DNA of 64,000 bases from contig JABRWF010000006.1 of NCBI GenBank assembly GCA_018343915.1, positions 620,001 to 684,000 on the forward strand, in the 5' to 3' direction. The notes under the pieces were generated by a model. That model had not been told where the DNA came from. It searched no databases and saw nothing but the letters and a program-made list of their open reading frames with translations. Shown here in pieces: positions 1 through 12,803 of this stretch. The DNA comes from Agroathelia rolfsii. Lineage: Eukaryota; Basidiomycota; Agaricomycetes; Amylocorticiales; Amylocorticiaceae. A program made the translations under genes and the position numbers. Position 1 is the stretch's first letter; every line of letters begins with the position of its first letter.

Positions 1-2
1 GC

Positions 3-3000
3 GTGCTGCACACCGTCATACCCGCCTCGGCACTGGACGAAACCTCGTCGGTATCCACAGCGTTCCCAGGACCGTTGTTCGCCGACCCGGGTACGCCGAC
101 GGCGACGTCGATCGTGCGCACAGGCGCGGCACAGACAAAGGCGAAGAAGGCAAAGGTGCTCAAGTACCTTGAGGAGCGCGCGGAGGAGTTGCGGGCCGGC
201 GTGCCGTATCTGACGGCCGGATCGGTCGAGTGGAGGCGCACGACGGGCAAGGGCGTACTCGTGCGCCTGTTGAAGGTCATGGTGGAGAACGACGGGAAGC
301 TGTCGGGTACGCCGCAGATTGATGCCGCAGTCCGGGCGGCGCTCGTGCCCGATACGGTGGCGTCTGCGGAGGAGGCTGGTAGTGCTGGTGCTGGGCAGTT
401 GATCTCGCCGATGGGAGATCCGGCTTTAGTGCCTGCTTCGTCATTTTCGGGCTTGGGGTACGCGGCCTCGAATCCGAGGGATGCACCTGTGGCGACGACA
501 ACAGTCAAGAGTTCGGCGTTGGATAAGATTGAGAAGTTCTTGATGACAGGCAAGAGGAGAGAGGCGTATCAGTATGCGTTGGATGAGAGACTATGGGCGC
601 ATGCGATGGTGATTGCTAGTAGTATCGATAAGGAGGCGTGGAGTGAGGTCGTGCATGATTTCCTCAAGACAGAGTTAGGTCCTGCGCCTGGCTCTGCGCA
701 GGTGACGAACGGGAGGGAGGCATTGAGGGTGGCTTATAGTCTGTTCTCAGGTCAAGGAACTGGCGCTGGTAAGTCTCACTCATTAGTCTTCTGTCTCAAT
801 ATTTACCCTTTTCTACTAGTCCAAGAACTGGTACCCCAGAATTTGCTATTGAAGCAAACTGGTGGCCTCCAGCCTACGACAGGTCTTCAGCCTCCTGCTG
901 TGGGGCCGGTTGGGATTACGCCTATGACACCCCATTTCCCCGCGCCTGTGGCCGTTCCCAATATACCGCCTGAATCACTCTCAAAATGGGCCGAGACGTT
1001 ATCAATGGTGGTTTATAGCCCCATGACTACAGACACCTCTACAGCCTTGACAGCTTTGGGAGATTACCTAGCAGGCAATCAGTGGATAGAAGCTGCTCAT
1101 GTTTGGTAAGAGATATTTATCTATTGTATGATATTTGTTTGTGACTAACAGGAGCTTACAGCTATCTCCTGTCACCACAAACGTCTCAAATGGGAGGAGC
1201 TGGCAATCCAGCTGCCAAACTTGTCTTGCTAGGCTCTGGTGGACCACGTGTGACACCCAACTTCCACAAGGACACAGATGCTCTAGTACTCACTGAGATT
1301 ATCGAGTTTGCCATGTCCTTGGTCACGCCTGCGAAGGGCAAAGAACCATTCATCGGCTTGCCCCATCTCCAGGCGTATAAGCTGGTCAGGGCGACGTCTC
1401 TTGCCGAACTGGGACACGTTCAGCTTGCGAGCCGCTACTGCGAGGCCATATCTTCCTCACTCAGCCGTTCCTCACCTTACATCACCCCAGCCTTTGTCGA
1501 GCAGCTGAAGACGTTTACCGACCGTCTGACTGCAGCACCTCAGATTGACCAGGCGGGTTCGTGGATGAAGGGCACGGTTGGCAAGCCAAGCTTGAACAAT
1601 ATAGGCAATTGGCTCGAAGGCCGCTTCACCAAGTTTATCGCTGGCGATGGAGAGAACTCGCCAGCACCGACGGCCAACGCGACGTTTGCGCCCGATCCTC
1701 CTGCCCCGGCTGCTGGTCCGTTCTCAAACTACAGCACGATTTCGTCCGCGACGCCGTCTTTGATGTCTTCGCCGCAACAATATCCCGCTTCGCTGCCGGG
1801 TACCACGCCTTCAACAGCTGTCCCCCCACCGTCAAGACAGATGTCTGGTGCCTCCAACCTGGTCTCAGCCTATGGCTCGTACAAACCCGTGGAGCGGTCC
1901 GCGTCTGCGATGGAGCAGCGTGCGCCGTACGGGCAATCGTTGTATGCACCTTCAGTACCCCGCATCGCCTCTGCAAACGCGGCCACGACAACGTTTGCGC
2001 AGTCGTTCGGGCAGGCGATGTCGCCTTATGCACCGGCGTCTGCCAATAGCTCCATGAACGACCTTACGACGCCCACGCAATCATCTACATCATCGAGTGA
2101 TACGGTGACGGATGCGGAGCAGGAGGCGCATGTACAGGAGGTCACCTGGTGGGGCTCGTCCTATGAGAACGATGCGAATGGGGTGACACCCACGGCGCCT
2201 AGCTTTGTCAAGGTTGATGATGCCAACAATAGCGGACCGACCGAGTCGACAGATGGGTTCATCAGCCTCATGGACGATGTCGGGTTTGGTGGAGGCGGCG
2301 GATTCAGACAGGTGTCGTCGCCGTTGCATCAGCAGGTGAACTATAGCGATCGGCGTGATGATGGTTTCGACGACGACGATTTGGGGTTGGGTAATTCCAA
2401 ACCTAAGCCGAAGAAGGTAGATGAAGGCAGTAGTGATGGTGGTGACCATGAGACAAGGGGAGGTGCTGCTGCCAATGCAGGTGCGAACCAGGCTGAGAAG
2501 AAGCCTGAGTCTGCAGCGGCTGAAAAGCCTGGTGTGTATTTTTATGTTGTCGATCAATGATGGTGAGGTTTTACTCATCTGCTTTTTTTTGTAGCTACAC
2601 CAGCTTCATCGGGCTCGTGGTTTGGTCGACTTTGGAGCAGAGGCGACTCCAAGCCCGCGCCTGTTAAGGCCAACTTGGGCGAGTCAGAGTCGACGTTCTA
2701 CTATGACAAAGAGCTCAAGCGCTGGGTCAACAAAAAGGTAAACTATTTTCTTTTCTTCCTTAGTTAAATGTATGCTCACCAGTTGAAATCAACATAGGTT
2801 GGAGCGGAAGAAGCCAAGCCTGCAGCACCCCCACCACCTCCCTCCAGAACAGGAACCACTTCCCCTGCCGTCCGACCACCCCCGAGCCCGATGCCAAGTA
2901 ATGGCGGTGGTGGCGCGCCGCTGCCGCCGGGTACACCCCCACCACCTCCCAGCCGTCCACTCTCTTCAGCAGGCATGACGTCGTCCCCGACACCACCCAT

Positions 3001-3181
3001 GCGGGCCGGACCGCCGAGTCGCATCCGCTCGAACCTCGTACCGTCCGATGTGGATTCGATCTCTTCGGCGCCTCCGACGCCCATGGGTGGATTACACGGA
3101 CCGCCATCAGGCCCTCCGTCGAGGCCGGGCTCGTCGATGAAGCAGAAACGGGCGATTAACAAATACGTGCCGGTGTCATAA
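3..3181 (+). CDS. SEC16: SEC16, COPII coat assembly scaffold (3' part; 5' end outside window)
   Basis: Sec16 organises ER exit sites and scaffolds assembly of the COPII coat. The reading frame is open from the left edge, so the N-terminus is missing. The first exons carry the central conserved alpha-helical domain, including [20 protein letters not shown], a conserved WAHAMVIAS helix, and after two introns a HVCYLLS segment. The C-terminal part has the typical SWFGRLW and [14 protein letters not shown] block, followed by a proline/serine-rich tail ending at TAA 3179-3181. Introns seen: about 768-821, 1109-1161, 2535-2594 and 2738-2798, all GT-AG and joining in frame. The region between the two conserved blocks is low-complexity (S/P/A/T-rich), as usual for Sec16. 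Assignment is secure from domain order; only the exact exon ends are by eye. Confidence 0.93.
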
Positions 3182-3568
3182 TGACGATAATGAACCCACG
3201 TTTTTCTAAGCACTTTACTACTTAGATGATACTCTTCACGTTTGATTGATTTATTAACAAATTCTTTATTCCTTTTTTCTTTTCTCTCCGAGTACTACTG
3301 TCCACGCGCATATATACGCATACAAGATATACATGTTCATTTTTTTCCCCTCACCTTTCCCTCTCTCTTGCTCTTTTTCTTGGCTCACACACATTTGTCA
3401 ATTACGAACGAACAACGGAAATGGAACGAGCACCTCAAAACTGACAACAATGAAAAACAATTTTGGAATTTCTCTTTTGATATATAGATAATTTTGCATG
3501 TGATACTGCTACATTTAGAAGAGTATCGAGAAGGGGTAGTCTATTGCAAAGGAAATATATATCGGATA
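3182..3568. other. Convergent intergenic region SEC16 / OST3
   Basis: AT-rich sequence between two converging stop codons. It holds T-rich tracts and no credible ORF, and presumably carries both 3' UTRs and polyadenylation signals. Confidence 0.6.
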
Positions 3569-4802
3569 TTAGCCATGGTTGTCTGGGCTTACGAAGAAAA
3601 CAAAAGAGAATGGACATACTCCCGTTCTTTATCTTGAATATTCTGACGAGCGACGAGAAGACGATGACGGTAAACATGACCAACAGATAAATGGCCGCGC
3701 TTTGTTTGCCCTTGGAGCGGGTCTGCAGAGGTGCACCCATCGTGAGGCCAAGGAAAGCGAGAGAAAGAAGACCATCTGTTGAAGTATCTCTTTAGATTCA
3801 TATCCGAAGGAATACGTATAAAACACAACATACAGATGATCGAAATAAAGTGCACTTCGTCACCGAACTGTTGCTGGAACCCGGGCGCGATCTTCTGACC
3901 ACCGTGGCCGGCATAGGGCATGCCACGAATCTGGACGAACATCTGGCCGGAGACCATGACGAGCGAGGTGCTGATTACGCCTGCAGCCCAGACCCAGCGG
4001 TTGGTGAGGTAGGGCATCAGGGCACGCGCGCTGAGTGCGCTGGCGAGCAGGAAGACGAGTATAGTGGTGTAGCGTGCGTAATCGAACGGTGCGACGTATG
4101 GGATCGGGCGGGGCGTGTGCTGTGAGAGGGATTGAGCGAGAGGCTCGGCATCGAAGCCGCTGTGGGGGATGGTTAACAGCCAGAATAAGGGGGAGATAGC
4201 GGATACAAACGTACTGAGTGAAGTCATAGCGAATAGGATCCTTGCGTCCGCTAGCAGGAACACGAGGGCCTTCCGTGGGCGGGTAAATGTGGACAACAGG
4301 AGCAGAGGCAATGCCGAGCTGCGAAAAGCATTATTATTATCATCATCAAGCTGCGGCCCGCGATGCAAGTGAGGTATTGCTGCAAACCTTCTGGAACACG
4401 GCGGCAGATGCATCAAAGTCGAGCGTGCCAAAGAAGAAGCTGTCCTTGTCTTCACTGGGCACTTGTTTCCAGGCCGATGCTACGGCAGACCAAGAAGGGT
4501 TGAATTCCCTGCGTATTAATTGAGAGTTGGTACACAAGCAATCATTACTGTAGCATAGTCAAGATGCACCTGCAGGGGTTGCACCTCCTTCTAGGATCAA
4601 GGGCAGTGAATTGCACGGCCGCAGTCCAATTGCGGTTTGAGGAGGTCAGCAAGTCGAAAGTATGCTCATCAAGTTGGATGTTGCCGCCTGGGGCAGCCGC
4701 TGCGAGGTCGACAAGCTGAGCATGAGCGTTCTTCTTGGACTTTGCCGCAAGAACTGGGATAGATAAAGAGAGGACTGCAGCGAAGACAGAGCTGAGCCGC
4801 AT
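3569..4802 (-). CDS. OST3: OST3/OST6 subunit of the oligosaccharyltransferase complex
   Basis: Oxidoreductase-like subunit of the ER oligosaccharyltransferase, which N-glycosylates nascent proteins. Reading from 4802 leftwards there is a signal peptide (MRLSSVFAAVLSLSIPVLA), then a thioredoxin-like luminal domain with FTALDPRRRCNPC, where CNPC is the redox CxxC. After an intron comes REFNPSWSAVASAW, then FQK joined to LGIASAPVVHIYPPTEGPR across an intron with acceptor near 4311. Four membrane helices follow (TTILVFLLASALSARAL, WAAGVISTSLVMVSGQMFV, a helix spanning the FISII/YGLLSLAFLGL junction, and AIYLLVMFTVIVFSSLV), as expected for the family. The luminal loop has the RGMPYAGH signature. 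The last tiny exon adds a few residues to a TAA at 3569-3571, and that end is the least certain part. Divergently transcribed from the 7TM gene at 5359. Confidence 0.93.
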
Positions 4803-5358
4803 TGTGTCGGTGCTGTATGAGTTGTAGTTGTACTGGTCGTATACTTGTCCGTTGCTTCCGGTGTGAGCTCGACGTGTCGCATTTGTTTGTCCTTTGTGTA
4901 TTTCTCGATTATTTCGGGCTCTCTTGCCACGTATCACGCATATATTCACCTCATTCCTGTGGCACATCTCTTCGTTCTCAGTAATTTATATATTAGGAAC
5001 ATCCCCGCTTGGAGACTGAAAGTCCATTAGTTTTTGGGTTGCCATCCAGCGTTAACATGCTCTCGGCCATGTACCGTCCTATTCTCATAACATACAAGTA
5101 GCGGGACGATCTCATGACGGGTCGACCAGTTTTAGTTGTACCACAGCCGGTAATTAGCTGCTAGACTTTGTTGACATTATTGTTCCGCTTCTATGAGGTC
5201 GGGTCAATAATAATTTATAACATCTAATGTTGTCGGCTTGCTAGTTGACATTATTCAGTTGATTTCAAGATCACCAGGGATATTTTGTACGTTATGTGTA
5301 TATAAACCATTGTTTCGCGGCCAGTCCCACTCACTCTCACTATTCTGCGTAACTCGAT
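4803..5358. promoter_or_regulatory. Divergent promoter region OST3 / 7TM gene A
   Basis: About 550 nt between two divergent start codons. A TATA box (TATATAAA, 5299-5306) lies 53 nt upstream of the 7TM start at 5359. Nothing equally clear is seen on the OST3 side. Confidence 0.5.
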
Positions 5359-6542
5359 ATGATACCTTTCAAATACCTTCTATTTGAAGAATCTCTCTAT
5401 GTTGGTTTGATTATCACTGTTATCACTTATGGTAATATAACAGCAGTTTTCCATCGAAATCAATACCGACCTATTGCAATCTGTCAGGGATCTACTTGGG
5501 AATTTGGTTTCTATCCATACTATCCCTTCTAACTAGTACCATTACCACACACGTGCAACGTAGATTATACATAACATTTAGCAGCATATCATTCCTATTG
5601 AATACGCTCACTTTTGTGGCCCAGGTACACCTGTGCCAGTTGAGGTGGATTACAGATCGTGACAAAAGTCCCAACGACATTGATGCCTATTCCGTTTCTT
5701 CGCCTCTCATGATACTTGGGGATGAGGCACAAAATATCGCCACGTTCTTAGCCGATATCCTTCTAGTAATCCGTGCTTATTTATCCGTTTTCGAGATCAA
5801 AACCTCTTATATCCTTCCGAATTAGATATACCGCTGCTATATAATTTTTAGTTCAAGATGGGATATTATTTTACTTCCGGCTTTTTGTGCTGTTGGATCC
5901 ATCGGTAAGTGGCGCTCATCACCGTAAACGTATTGTTTTGGCCGGTTGATGATCAATACATTATAAGTTCTGGCTACTATAGCTAGTATGCCATTATCTT
6001 ATGACAGTATTCAAATGAGAATCTTTTGGATTGAATCGGCTGGCATGATGCTCACCACTATTACAAACATCATGGCAACTACTATGATTTGTTTCAAGAT
6101 CTTATCCATGCTTAATGATGTACGGGGATGTGTTGATTCCCAGATGAAAAGAAAATATACGGGCATTGTGGCTTTACTTGTTGAATCTGCTGCACCGCCG
6201 GCTATTCTTGGAGTTTTTTTGGCCGTTACTATCAATATGCCCTCTGAATCCAATGCAAATTGGGCTGGGCAAGGTGTATTCCTTATATGGTCGTCAAGCG
6301 TTGTGGGTTTCTTTCTATAAAATTAAATGGAACAAGAGCCATACTAATCGTATTCCTCATTCTGGTAGGCTCTATTTCCACAGCTCATTATTTTCCGTAT
6401 TGCGCAAGGCAATGCTTGGACAAAGACAACATCACAAGAATTAACGCAAGCGACTAATCCTGTGGTGTTTGCACCCCGTGAAGATGTAAACAGTTCCAGC
6501 ATACAGGCAATCCCAGTGTATGATGCGTCTGGCCAGCCTTAG
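5359..6542 (+). CDS. Orphan seven-helix membrane protein, family 1, copy A (intact)
   Basis: Predicted plasma- or endomembrane 7TM protein of a family widespread in Agaricomycetes and without known function. Starts at ATG 5359 (MIPFKYLLFEESLYVGL). Introns join GIYLGIWFLSIL, then GDEAQNIATFLADILL to IYRCYIIF, then the exon starting SMPLSYDSIQM, and finally WSSS to LFPQLIIFRIAQG. The last two motifs are the family hallmarks (GDxAQNxxxFLADxLLIYRCY and PQLIIxRIAxGxAWT). A polar tail of about 35 residues ends in SGQP at TAG 6540-6542. All splice sites agree with copies B and D. This is the only member in the left half of the window without an obvious lesion. Receptor or transport roles are possible but unsupported. 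Confidence 0.75.
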
Positions 6543-7119
6543 AGGAGATGGGATAATTTGTTGGGACAATAGTTATATAAGATTTGCTACCAAGAACGAT
6601 GATTGGTTTATCTCCCGGCGAGTTGCTCTGTTGTTGGCTTAGTAGCGTATTTATAAATTAGATTCTACGTGACAATTATAGTCAGGATATGTTTTAAAAA
6701 CAAGTGAGCGCATGGTGTGGCCATTATGCTGTATTCTGGCGGTGACGGTGATGCCGAGGAAAAGGAATCCTTTCCAACTCGAGCTCTATGGAGCCTATAC
6801 TGGATGGCAGCAGATGGTGGCGGGATGACACCGGAAGTAAATCGTGGCGGTGGCCTGTTCGGCTAACGATCTTGATGCTGTAGACTGTAGTTTTGTCCGC
6901 CGGGATTTCTCTCATATGAACCCGATTAGCACTGATGAAAGCTAGCACAAACGCCATTGGCATAAGATGATTGATGATCGATGTCCCCCCTATGTTACTC
7001 TCCGAATACCACTGGCACTGATAGACCCATCCACCTTTGACCATTGGCCTAAGATATCTCTTTCCTCCCTCTCCTAGCGATTTCTGGGAGTCTGTCTTGC
7101 AAAAATATAACCGGATAGG
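6543..7119. other. Intergenic region upstream of GT1 copy 1
   Basis: No supportable gene. The antisense open stretch 6724-7164 has no recognisable domain and overlaps the first GT1 exon. The proximal promoter of the glycosyltransferase should lie here. Confidence 0.4.
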
Positions 7120-9132
7120 ATGGAAAATACAGGACATAAAGAAATTATACACGCAATGAAGCATATACTACTCACTGCGGCACCAACATGGAGTGAGTGG
7201 CCTCAGCATCGATAAAGCATGACCCAGCTAATGTAAATCTCGTGGTGAATGCAAGGTCATTTTCGTACTGTCTGTGTTCTCGCAGCAAAGTTCGTCGCCG
7301 AAAGACCAATCCTAGTAACTTTGCTCGTACCCCACTACCGAGATACGTTTGAAAAGGCGCAACAAGAAGTTGAGCGATGCCTTGCAGATGCTGAATCAGT
7401 CTCTGGAACGATTCGGTGAGCACAAAAATCGATATTTGCAAACATATACTAAATCTCACGGCTTTCCCAGAGTGATTGCTATGGGGGCACATTCGCAGGA
7501 GCATCAAGAGGCCTTGGAGGCTGATATTCCGGCTTTTCGGATCTTTTGGAAGCAAATCCTTGATTGCTCGCCACTTGCGTGCGCTGCTACTGGGAATAAG
7601 TTCCTAGGTGCACCAAAGCCTTCTCTTGTTATCATGGACCCAATGCTGTGCGACGTATTTGCTGTGATACGGAATATGGACCCCGAGTCGTCTCCACGGA
7701 TTCCCGTCCTCTCGTGGGTGATGGCTTTTACTGGAGCGATGATTGCAGGTGCTCTCCCCATGAGATACGGCGGTCTTGCTGAATTCGTGTTGCCCAAGTT
7801 CAGCGAAGAGGAAATGGAACATGGTAGGCGTGTAAAGATCCGTGGCAGGGTTCGACACGTTCGTGGGATGCCTGATATGTATGAGTGGGAGTATTACCCA
7901 CAGGACCTTCTACGACTTCCTATAGTCAAATGGACGGCCAACAGTATTCCGCTTACTTTGCACAAATTCACCAAGTATGTCGTAGCAAATAGCGGTCATG
8001 CTAGATGCCTATCTAACCTTTATTTATTTATTTATGTAAGAATGCTTTTTGAAGCAGATGGGTTGGCTACTGCTGGTACAGTGGGCTATGACGGTGAAGA
8101 GATTTTGTCTGTTATAGACGAGTGGATGGCAGAAAACGGGAGGGTCTCTTACCACCTTGGCCCTATCTTGCCACTAAAGCCTGAGACAGGCGAATTCTCG
8201 CAAAGAACACTAGATGCCGACATGGCAGCTACACCTGCTGGTGTTGGAAAACAAGTGCTCAACTTTTTAGACGCTGCTCTAAAATCAAAAGGAGAGCATA
8301 GTGTCATCTACATATGCTTTGGTTCCAACTTTTGGTACGTGGATACTCTTTGGATATTTCCGATATTCTTACCATTTTTAGGCCAAATAATCCTGGCCAC
8401 CTTTGGATGCTACTAGAAACGTTATCAGAGAGGGCCATACCTTTCGTAAGTTTTTCTTCCTGTAACTAATTCCAGATGGCGCTCAACAACCCATTGGCAC
8501 TGATAGATTTTGTCACATCCGTCGTCGGTAGCGCATGTGCCCGACCATATCAGCAACAGGTTTTTAGACACCGCCGATAGTTTACTTGTCCCGTGGGCAC
8601 CTCAGCAAACTATCTTGGCGCACAAGGTGAGCTTTGCTTAACATCCTATATGTAGTGATGAGCTAAATTCGTTTTAGTCCATAGGCTGGTTTATCACCCA
8701 TGGAGGGCAAGGAGGCACCATGGATGCACTGACTCAAGGTGTCCCCATGTACGTCTTTGCATTCTTTACTTCACCCAACTAGGTCTAGTGTGAATAATCA
8801 TGCACAACAGGATTGGATGGCCACTTATGGGTGACGAGCCAGCAAACGTCGCCCATTTGGTTCACACGCTTGATGTCGCATTTGAATTTCTTGAAGTCCG
8901 CACAGGAGAATATGGATTGAAGCCCGTTTATCTGGCCGGGAAAACGCCCACAGCAACCCTCGAGTCCTTCCGAGAGGAATTAAAGAGTATTCTTGATGAT
9001 TTGACGTCTGAGGTTGGCCAGAGAAAGAGAGCAAACGCGCAGAAACAGCAAAAAATCCTGGCAGGGGCTTGGGCACCCGGTGGACCGGCACACACTGCGT
9101 TCCAGAGCCTTATTCAAAAGTTTGATATTTGA
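7120..9132 (+). CDS. GT1-family UDP-glycosyltransferase, copy 1
   Basis: Family 1 glycosyltransferase transferring a sugar from a UDP donor to a small lipophilic acceptor; the acceptor cannot be read from sequence. Eight exons match copy 2 intron for intron. Exon 1 ends LLTAAPTW at a GTGAGT donor (start ATG 7120, or in-frame 7156) and joins SHFRTVCVLAAKF (N-terminal acceptor-binding loop with the usual His). Later exons give VIAMGAHSQEHQE, LPKFSEEEMEHGRR, EADGLATAGTVGYDGE and VIYICFGSNFW joined to PNNPGHLWMLLETL. The C-terminal donor-binding signature WAPQQTILAHK, SIGWFITHGGQGGTMDAL, IGWPLMGDEPANVAH corresponds to the PSPG-like box. Ends FDI at TGA 9130-9132. No lesion seen. Tandem partner of the gene at 9912. 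Confidence 0.88.
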
Positions 9133-9911
9133 TTCTCGTGTATCCAAGATGTCATTGCAGTGTAACGTTAGACTCGAAGCAATATGATTGTCATCCAGGG
9201 TGCTGTTGGAGTTTGCTCAAGGGAGGCGGCTGTTATACCTGGTAGCACCAGCTTGTTAAAACCTCCATACAAGTAATCGTATTTTTGCTTCACTACTTCA
9301 AAAGTTGAACATAGTGGACTGAACTTAGGAACGTTTTTTTTTTTTTTTGGCGTCCGGAGGTCCTCAGCTGTCCTTCTTTCCGTCCATCGGCATCCTCCGA
9401 AGTGGCTCCTCGCCATTTCACTGTAGTGAAACATCTGACGGCACTGCAGACACACAGCCTCTTAGATGGTCTCAGATGCGTTAGAAATGCTAATGCCGTT
9501 GATGACTCGATGACATTGGCCTTCAAGGATCTACTAGTATCTCCTATAGGGTAACTAACCATCGGTTATGACGCTAAAAGCCGCGGCCGGCTCCGCATGG
9601 TTTGTATCGAGCACGGATGACTCGAAAAAGAAACTCCGCTGCACAAGATAGCAGTCACTGATAGGTCCAAGCCAGCAAAACTCGAAAAGATGCGGCTCCG
9701 AGTCGGTCCCTCGCAGTCCGAGCCTGTAATGATTCGCTACACTGACATTTGGCCGGTTTACATCACCACAGTATCAACGTAATCATAACACTATATAAGC
9801 ATAAGGACGCTAGCCAAATTATGAGGACTGGAACTAACAGAACATAGCTTCAACCTGCAAAACCTGGATAATCATCCGATAGAACGCTTCACCGCTACAG
9901 CAGAGAAAGAC
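9133..9911 (+). promoter_or_regulatory. Intergenic region and promoter of GT1 copy 2
   Basis: Contains a poly-T run near 9335-9348 and a TATA box (TATATAAG, 9792-9799) 113 nt before the start codon at 9912. No coding signal otherwise. Confidence 0.5.
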
Positions 9912-11890
9912 ATGGTCGCAACAAGGAAACACGTCGTATTCACATCAGCACCAACATGGAGTTCGTGGTATCAACAATAAAGATGATCAGTATTGGCTAA
10001 CAAAGTCATGTTTTGTTCACTAGGCCATTTCCGACCGGTGTGCGTACTTGCGGCGAAGTTTGCCGCTGAGCGGTCGATTACTGTGACTTTGCTTGTGCCA
10101 CACTACTTGAAAACATTCGAAAAAGCATCACATGAAGTAGGGCGTTGCCTTTCACACGCAGAGTCATGCCAAGGAGATATTCGGTGCGTTCAAACGAACG
10201 TGATATGATTTGAATGACATGGAGATCTTATATTGGAGATCTTATAGGATCATTGCCATGGGCGACCATGCGCAAGACATGTCTGAGTTTGTGCAGCCTA
10301 ACATACTTGCTTTCCGAGAATTTTGGAAGAAGACTCTTGATAGCTCACCAATTACATGCTCCGCCACGGGGAAAGAATACCCTGGTGTAGCAAGGCCGTC
10401 ACTCGTCTTTGTGGATCCGTTACAGTACGATGTCTTCCTTCAAATCCGTGACATGGATTCGCCTCCATCTGTTCCCATCATTACATGGATGATGGCTTTT
10501 ACGGGCGGAATGATGGTAGGAGCACTCCCAAAGAAATATGGGGGGCGTGCCGAGGTATACTTGCCAGACTTCACAAGCGAGGAAGCGGTCGATGGTAGAT
10601 CCTTGAAATGCTGCGGAGAGATGCTTCATCTTCGAGGAATGCCTGGCATGTATGATTGGGAGACTTACCCGCAAGACCTTGTGAATTTGCCTATATTCAG
10701 ACAGCAGGATGTTGTCCCATATTTTCTGCACAAATATGCCAGGTCAGTTGCCACAAAGTCACGCAAGTGGTAATGGTATTCATTAATGTCTTACAGGACG
10801 CTAAATGAAGCGGACGGTGTGGCTACAGCTGGTACAGTGGGATACGACGGCGAAGCACTTTTATCTACTATCGATGAATGGGCTGCTGATAGTGGGAAAC
10901 ATTCGTTCCACTTTGGGCCTATCTTGCCTCTAAAACCTGGGACAGGCCAATTCACCCAGAGTACACTGGAAGCTGAGATAGCTGCCGCACCTCCTGGTGT
11001 TGGAGATCGAGTGATTAGCTTCTTGAACGAGACGTTAAAATCGAAAGGAGAACGAAGTATCATCTACATCTGCTTTGGAACACTTTTTTGGTATATATAA
11101 CTATACGCTTATTGTTGCAATGACCTTCTGAGCTTCCTTAGGCCAATCATCCCAGATCATCTTTGGACGCTGTTAGAGACGTTATCGGACAGAGACGTAC
11201 CCTTCGTAAGTTTTCTGTTACGTCTCCCCACCTTCAGTCATTTTAAGCCAAGGTAGATCTTGTCGTATCCATCTGCGGTAGCAGACGTACCGGAATCCAT
11301 CAAAGAGCGGTATTCCGATACTTCTAGATGTTTACTTGTTCCATGGGCGCCACAGCAAACCATATTGTCTCATAAGGTGTGTCTGGTTTGAGGTTGTATA
11401 TTGAATTTAATGTCGAACTTTTGTTTTCAGTCTGTCGGCTGGTTTGTTACGCACGGAGGAGCGGGAGGCACCATGGATGCATTGACCCAGGGAGTTCCCA
11501 TGTATGTATAAGATTTTTTTTTTTTAAAAAAAAATCATGCTTCACTCATGATGTTGAACCGTTTACAGGATCGGATGGCCTTTTGCGGGCGATCAGCCAG
11601 GAAACATCGCACATCTTGTTCATACGCTCGATGTTGCCTTTGAATTTATCGAGGTCCGTACAGGCGAAAATGGTCTGAAGCCCATCTATAAGACAGGAAA
11701 GACGCCAAAGGGAACGATTGAGGCTTTTCGTAAAGAGCTGAAGGATGTGTTGGATAATTTGACTTCAGAAGTTGGTATAAGGAAGCGCAGGAACGCGCAA
11801 AAACAGCAGACGATTCTCGCCAAAGCTTGGGCCCCAGGTGGTCCGACACGTGCCTCCTTCGAAACTCTTGTCAAGAAATTCGGTCTTTAA
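9912..11890 (+). CDS. GT1-family UDP-glycosyltransferase, copy 2
   Basis: Tandem paralogue of the preceding GT1 gene with the same eight-exon structure. Exon 1 (MVATRKHVVFTSAPTW, ATG 9912) joins SHFRPVCVLAAKFAAERSI. The next junction (GDIR to IIAMGDHAQDMSEF) uses GTGCGT and an acceptor ending ATAG near 10248. HKYA joins RTLNEADGVATAG, CFGTLFW joins PIIPDHLWTLLETL, and LSYPSAVADVPESI follows. The donor-sugar box reads LLVPWAPQQTILSHK, SVGWFVTHGGAGGTMDAL, IGWPFAGDQPGNIAH, and the C-terminus KFGL ends at TAA 11888-11890. The two proteins differ throughout, so the duplication is not recent, yet both remain open. A shared secondary-metabolite or xenobiotic glycosylation role is inference from family only. 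Confidence 0.88.
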
Positions 11891-12803
11891 CTAGTTCAAA
11901 GCCCATTATGCCCAGAATAAACATGCAGTAGAAATTTCCAGGTTATGCCAGATATCAATATTATCCTGTTAGACATATCAATAGAGCTTAGTTATTGTGT
12001 TTTCAACCTAGAGACTCGGAGAAGTATGCATCTGAATTATTAACAACGGATACTAATACATGCATCGGCCTCCAAGTTCAGCATGTGTCACCTGTACTAC
12101 CCTGACTCCATGTGACAGAAGTGAGAGAAGGGACGAACGCATAACACGTAAAACAAACGGCCTGGTTGCCTTGGTAATTGAGAATACATCCAATGTGGCC
12201 AATGGGGCAAGAAAGTCCGAAAGGCTAAAGCGCATGATTATCGGAAGAATAAACGATTTAACAAAGTTCCTCTCAATCGGAAGTGGTGATGTGGTGGTGA
12301 TCGATCAAGCACGCATATGCATACCATCATGAAAGAAACAACGTTGAGATAAGAGAATGTGCACGGGTTTCTTCATAGAGATAAAAAGTCAAATCAGCTT
12401 GAAATGCAATGTAGACTCAAGCAGCAGCTCCTAAACTTGAAAAAAGTATAGCAATAATTTTAAAGGGGATATATATATACTAGTGTGGTGCAGGTGGTAC
12501 ATGACAACATTAGTTTTTAAAATGAAATCACCAAAGGAATTTAAAAAAACCAAGTTCGAGTTTAGAATAAAAATTACGGATAGTAGATAGCCATCAGAAC
12601 AGTTGCTGGCACGATTCCAATGATATAAATCAGTATCAATGATTACGGATAAGAAACAACGCGAGAGCAATCTACGAAGCCGCCAATTTGTAGTTGCCAG
12701 TAGGTTGGCTATACTACTAATATGGTAGAAGAATTTTGTATAAAAGACTCGGAGAGGACTGCTAGAGCTCCAAATCAGCGTACGCAAACCGCTATCTTAC
12801 AGC
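11891..12803. other. Intergenic region between GT1 copy 2 and 7TM copy B
   Basis: AT-rich, no credible gene on either strand. A TATA box (TATAAAA, 12739-12745) precedes copy B, 59 nt before the upstream ATG at 12804. Confidence 0.45.

Noticed and set aside
1561..2578. Overlapping ORFs on both strands inside SEC16
   Set aside because: The SEC16 frame is supported by conserved blocks on both sides and by intron junctions.
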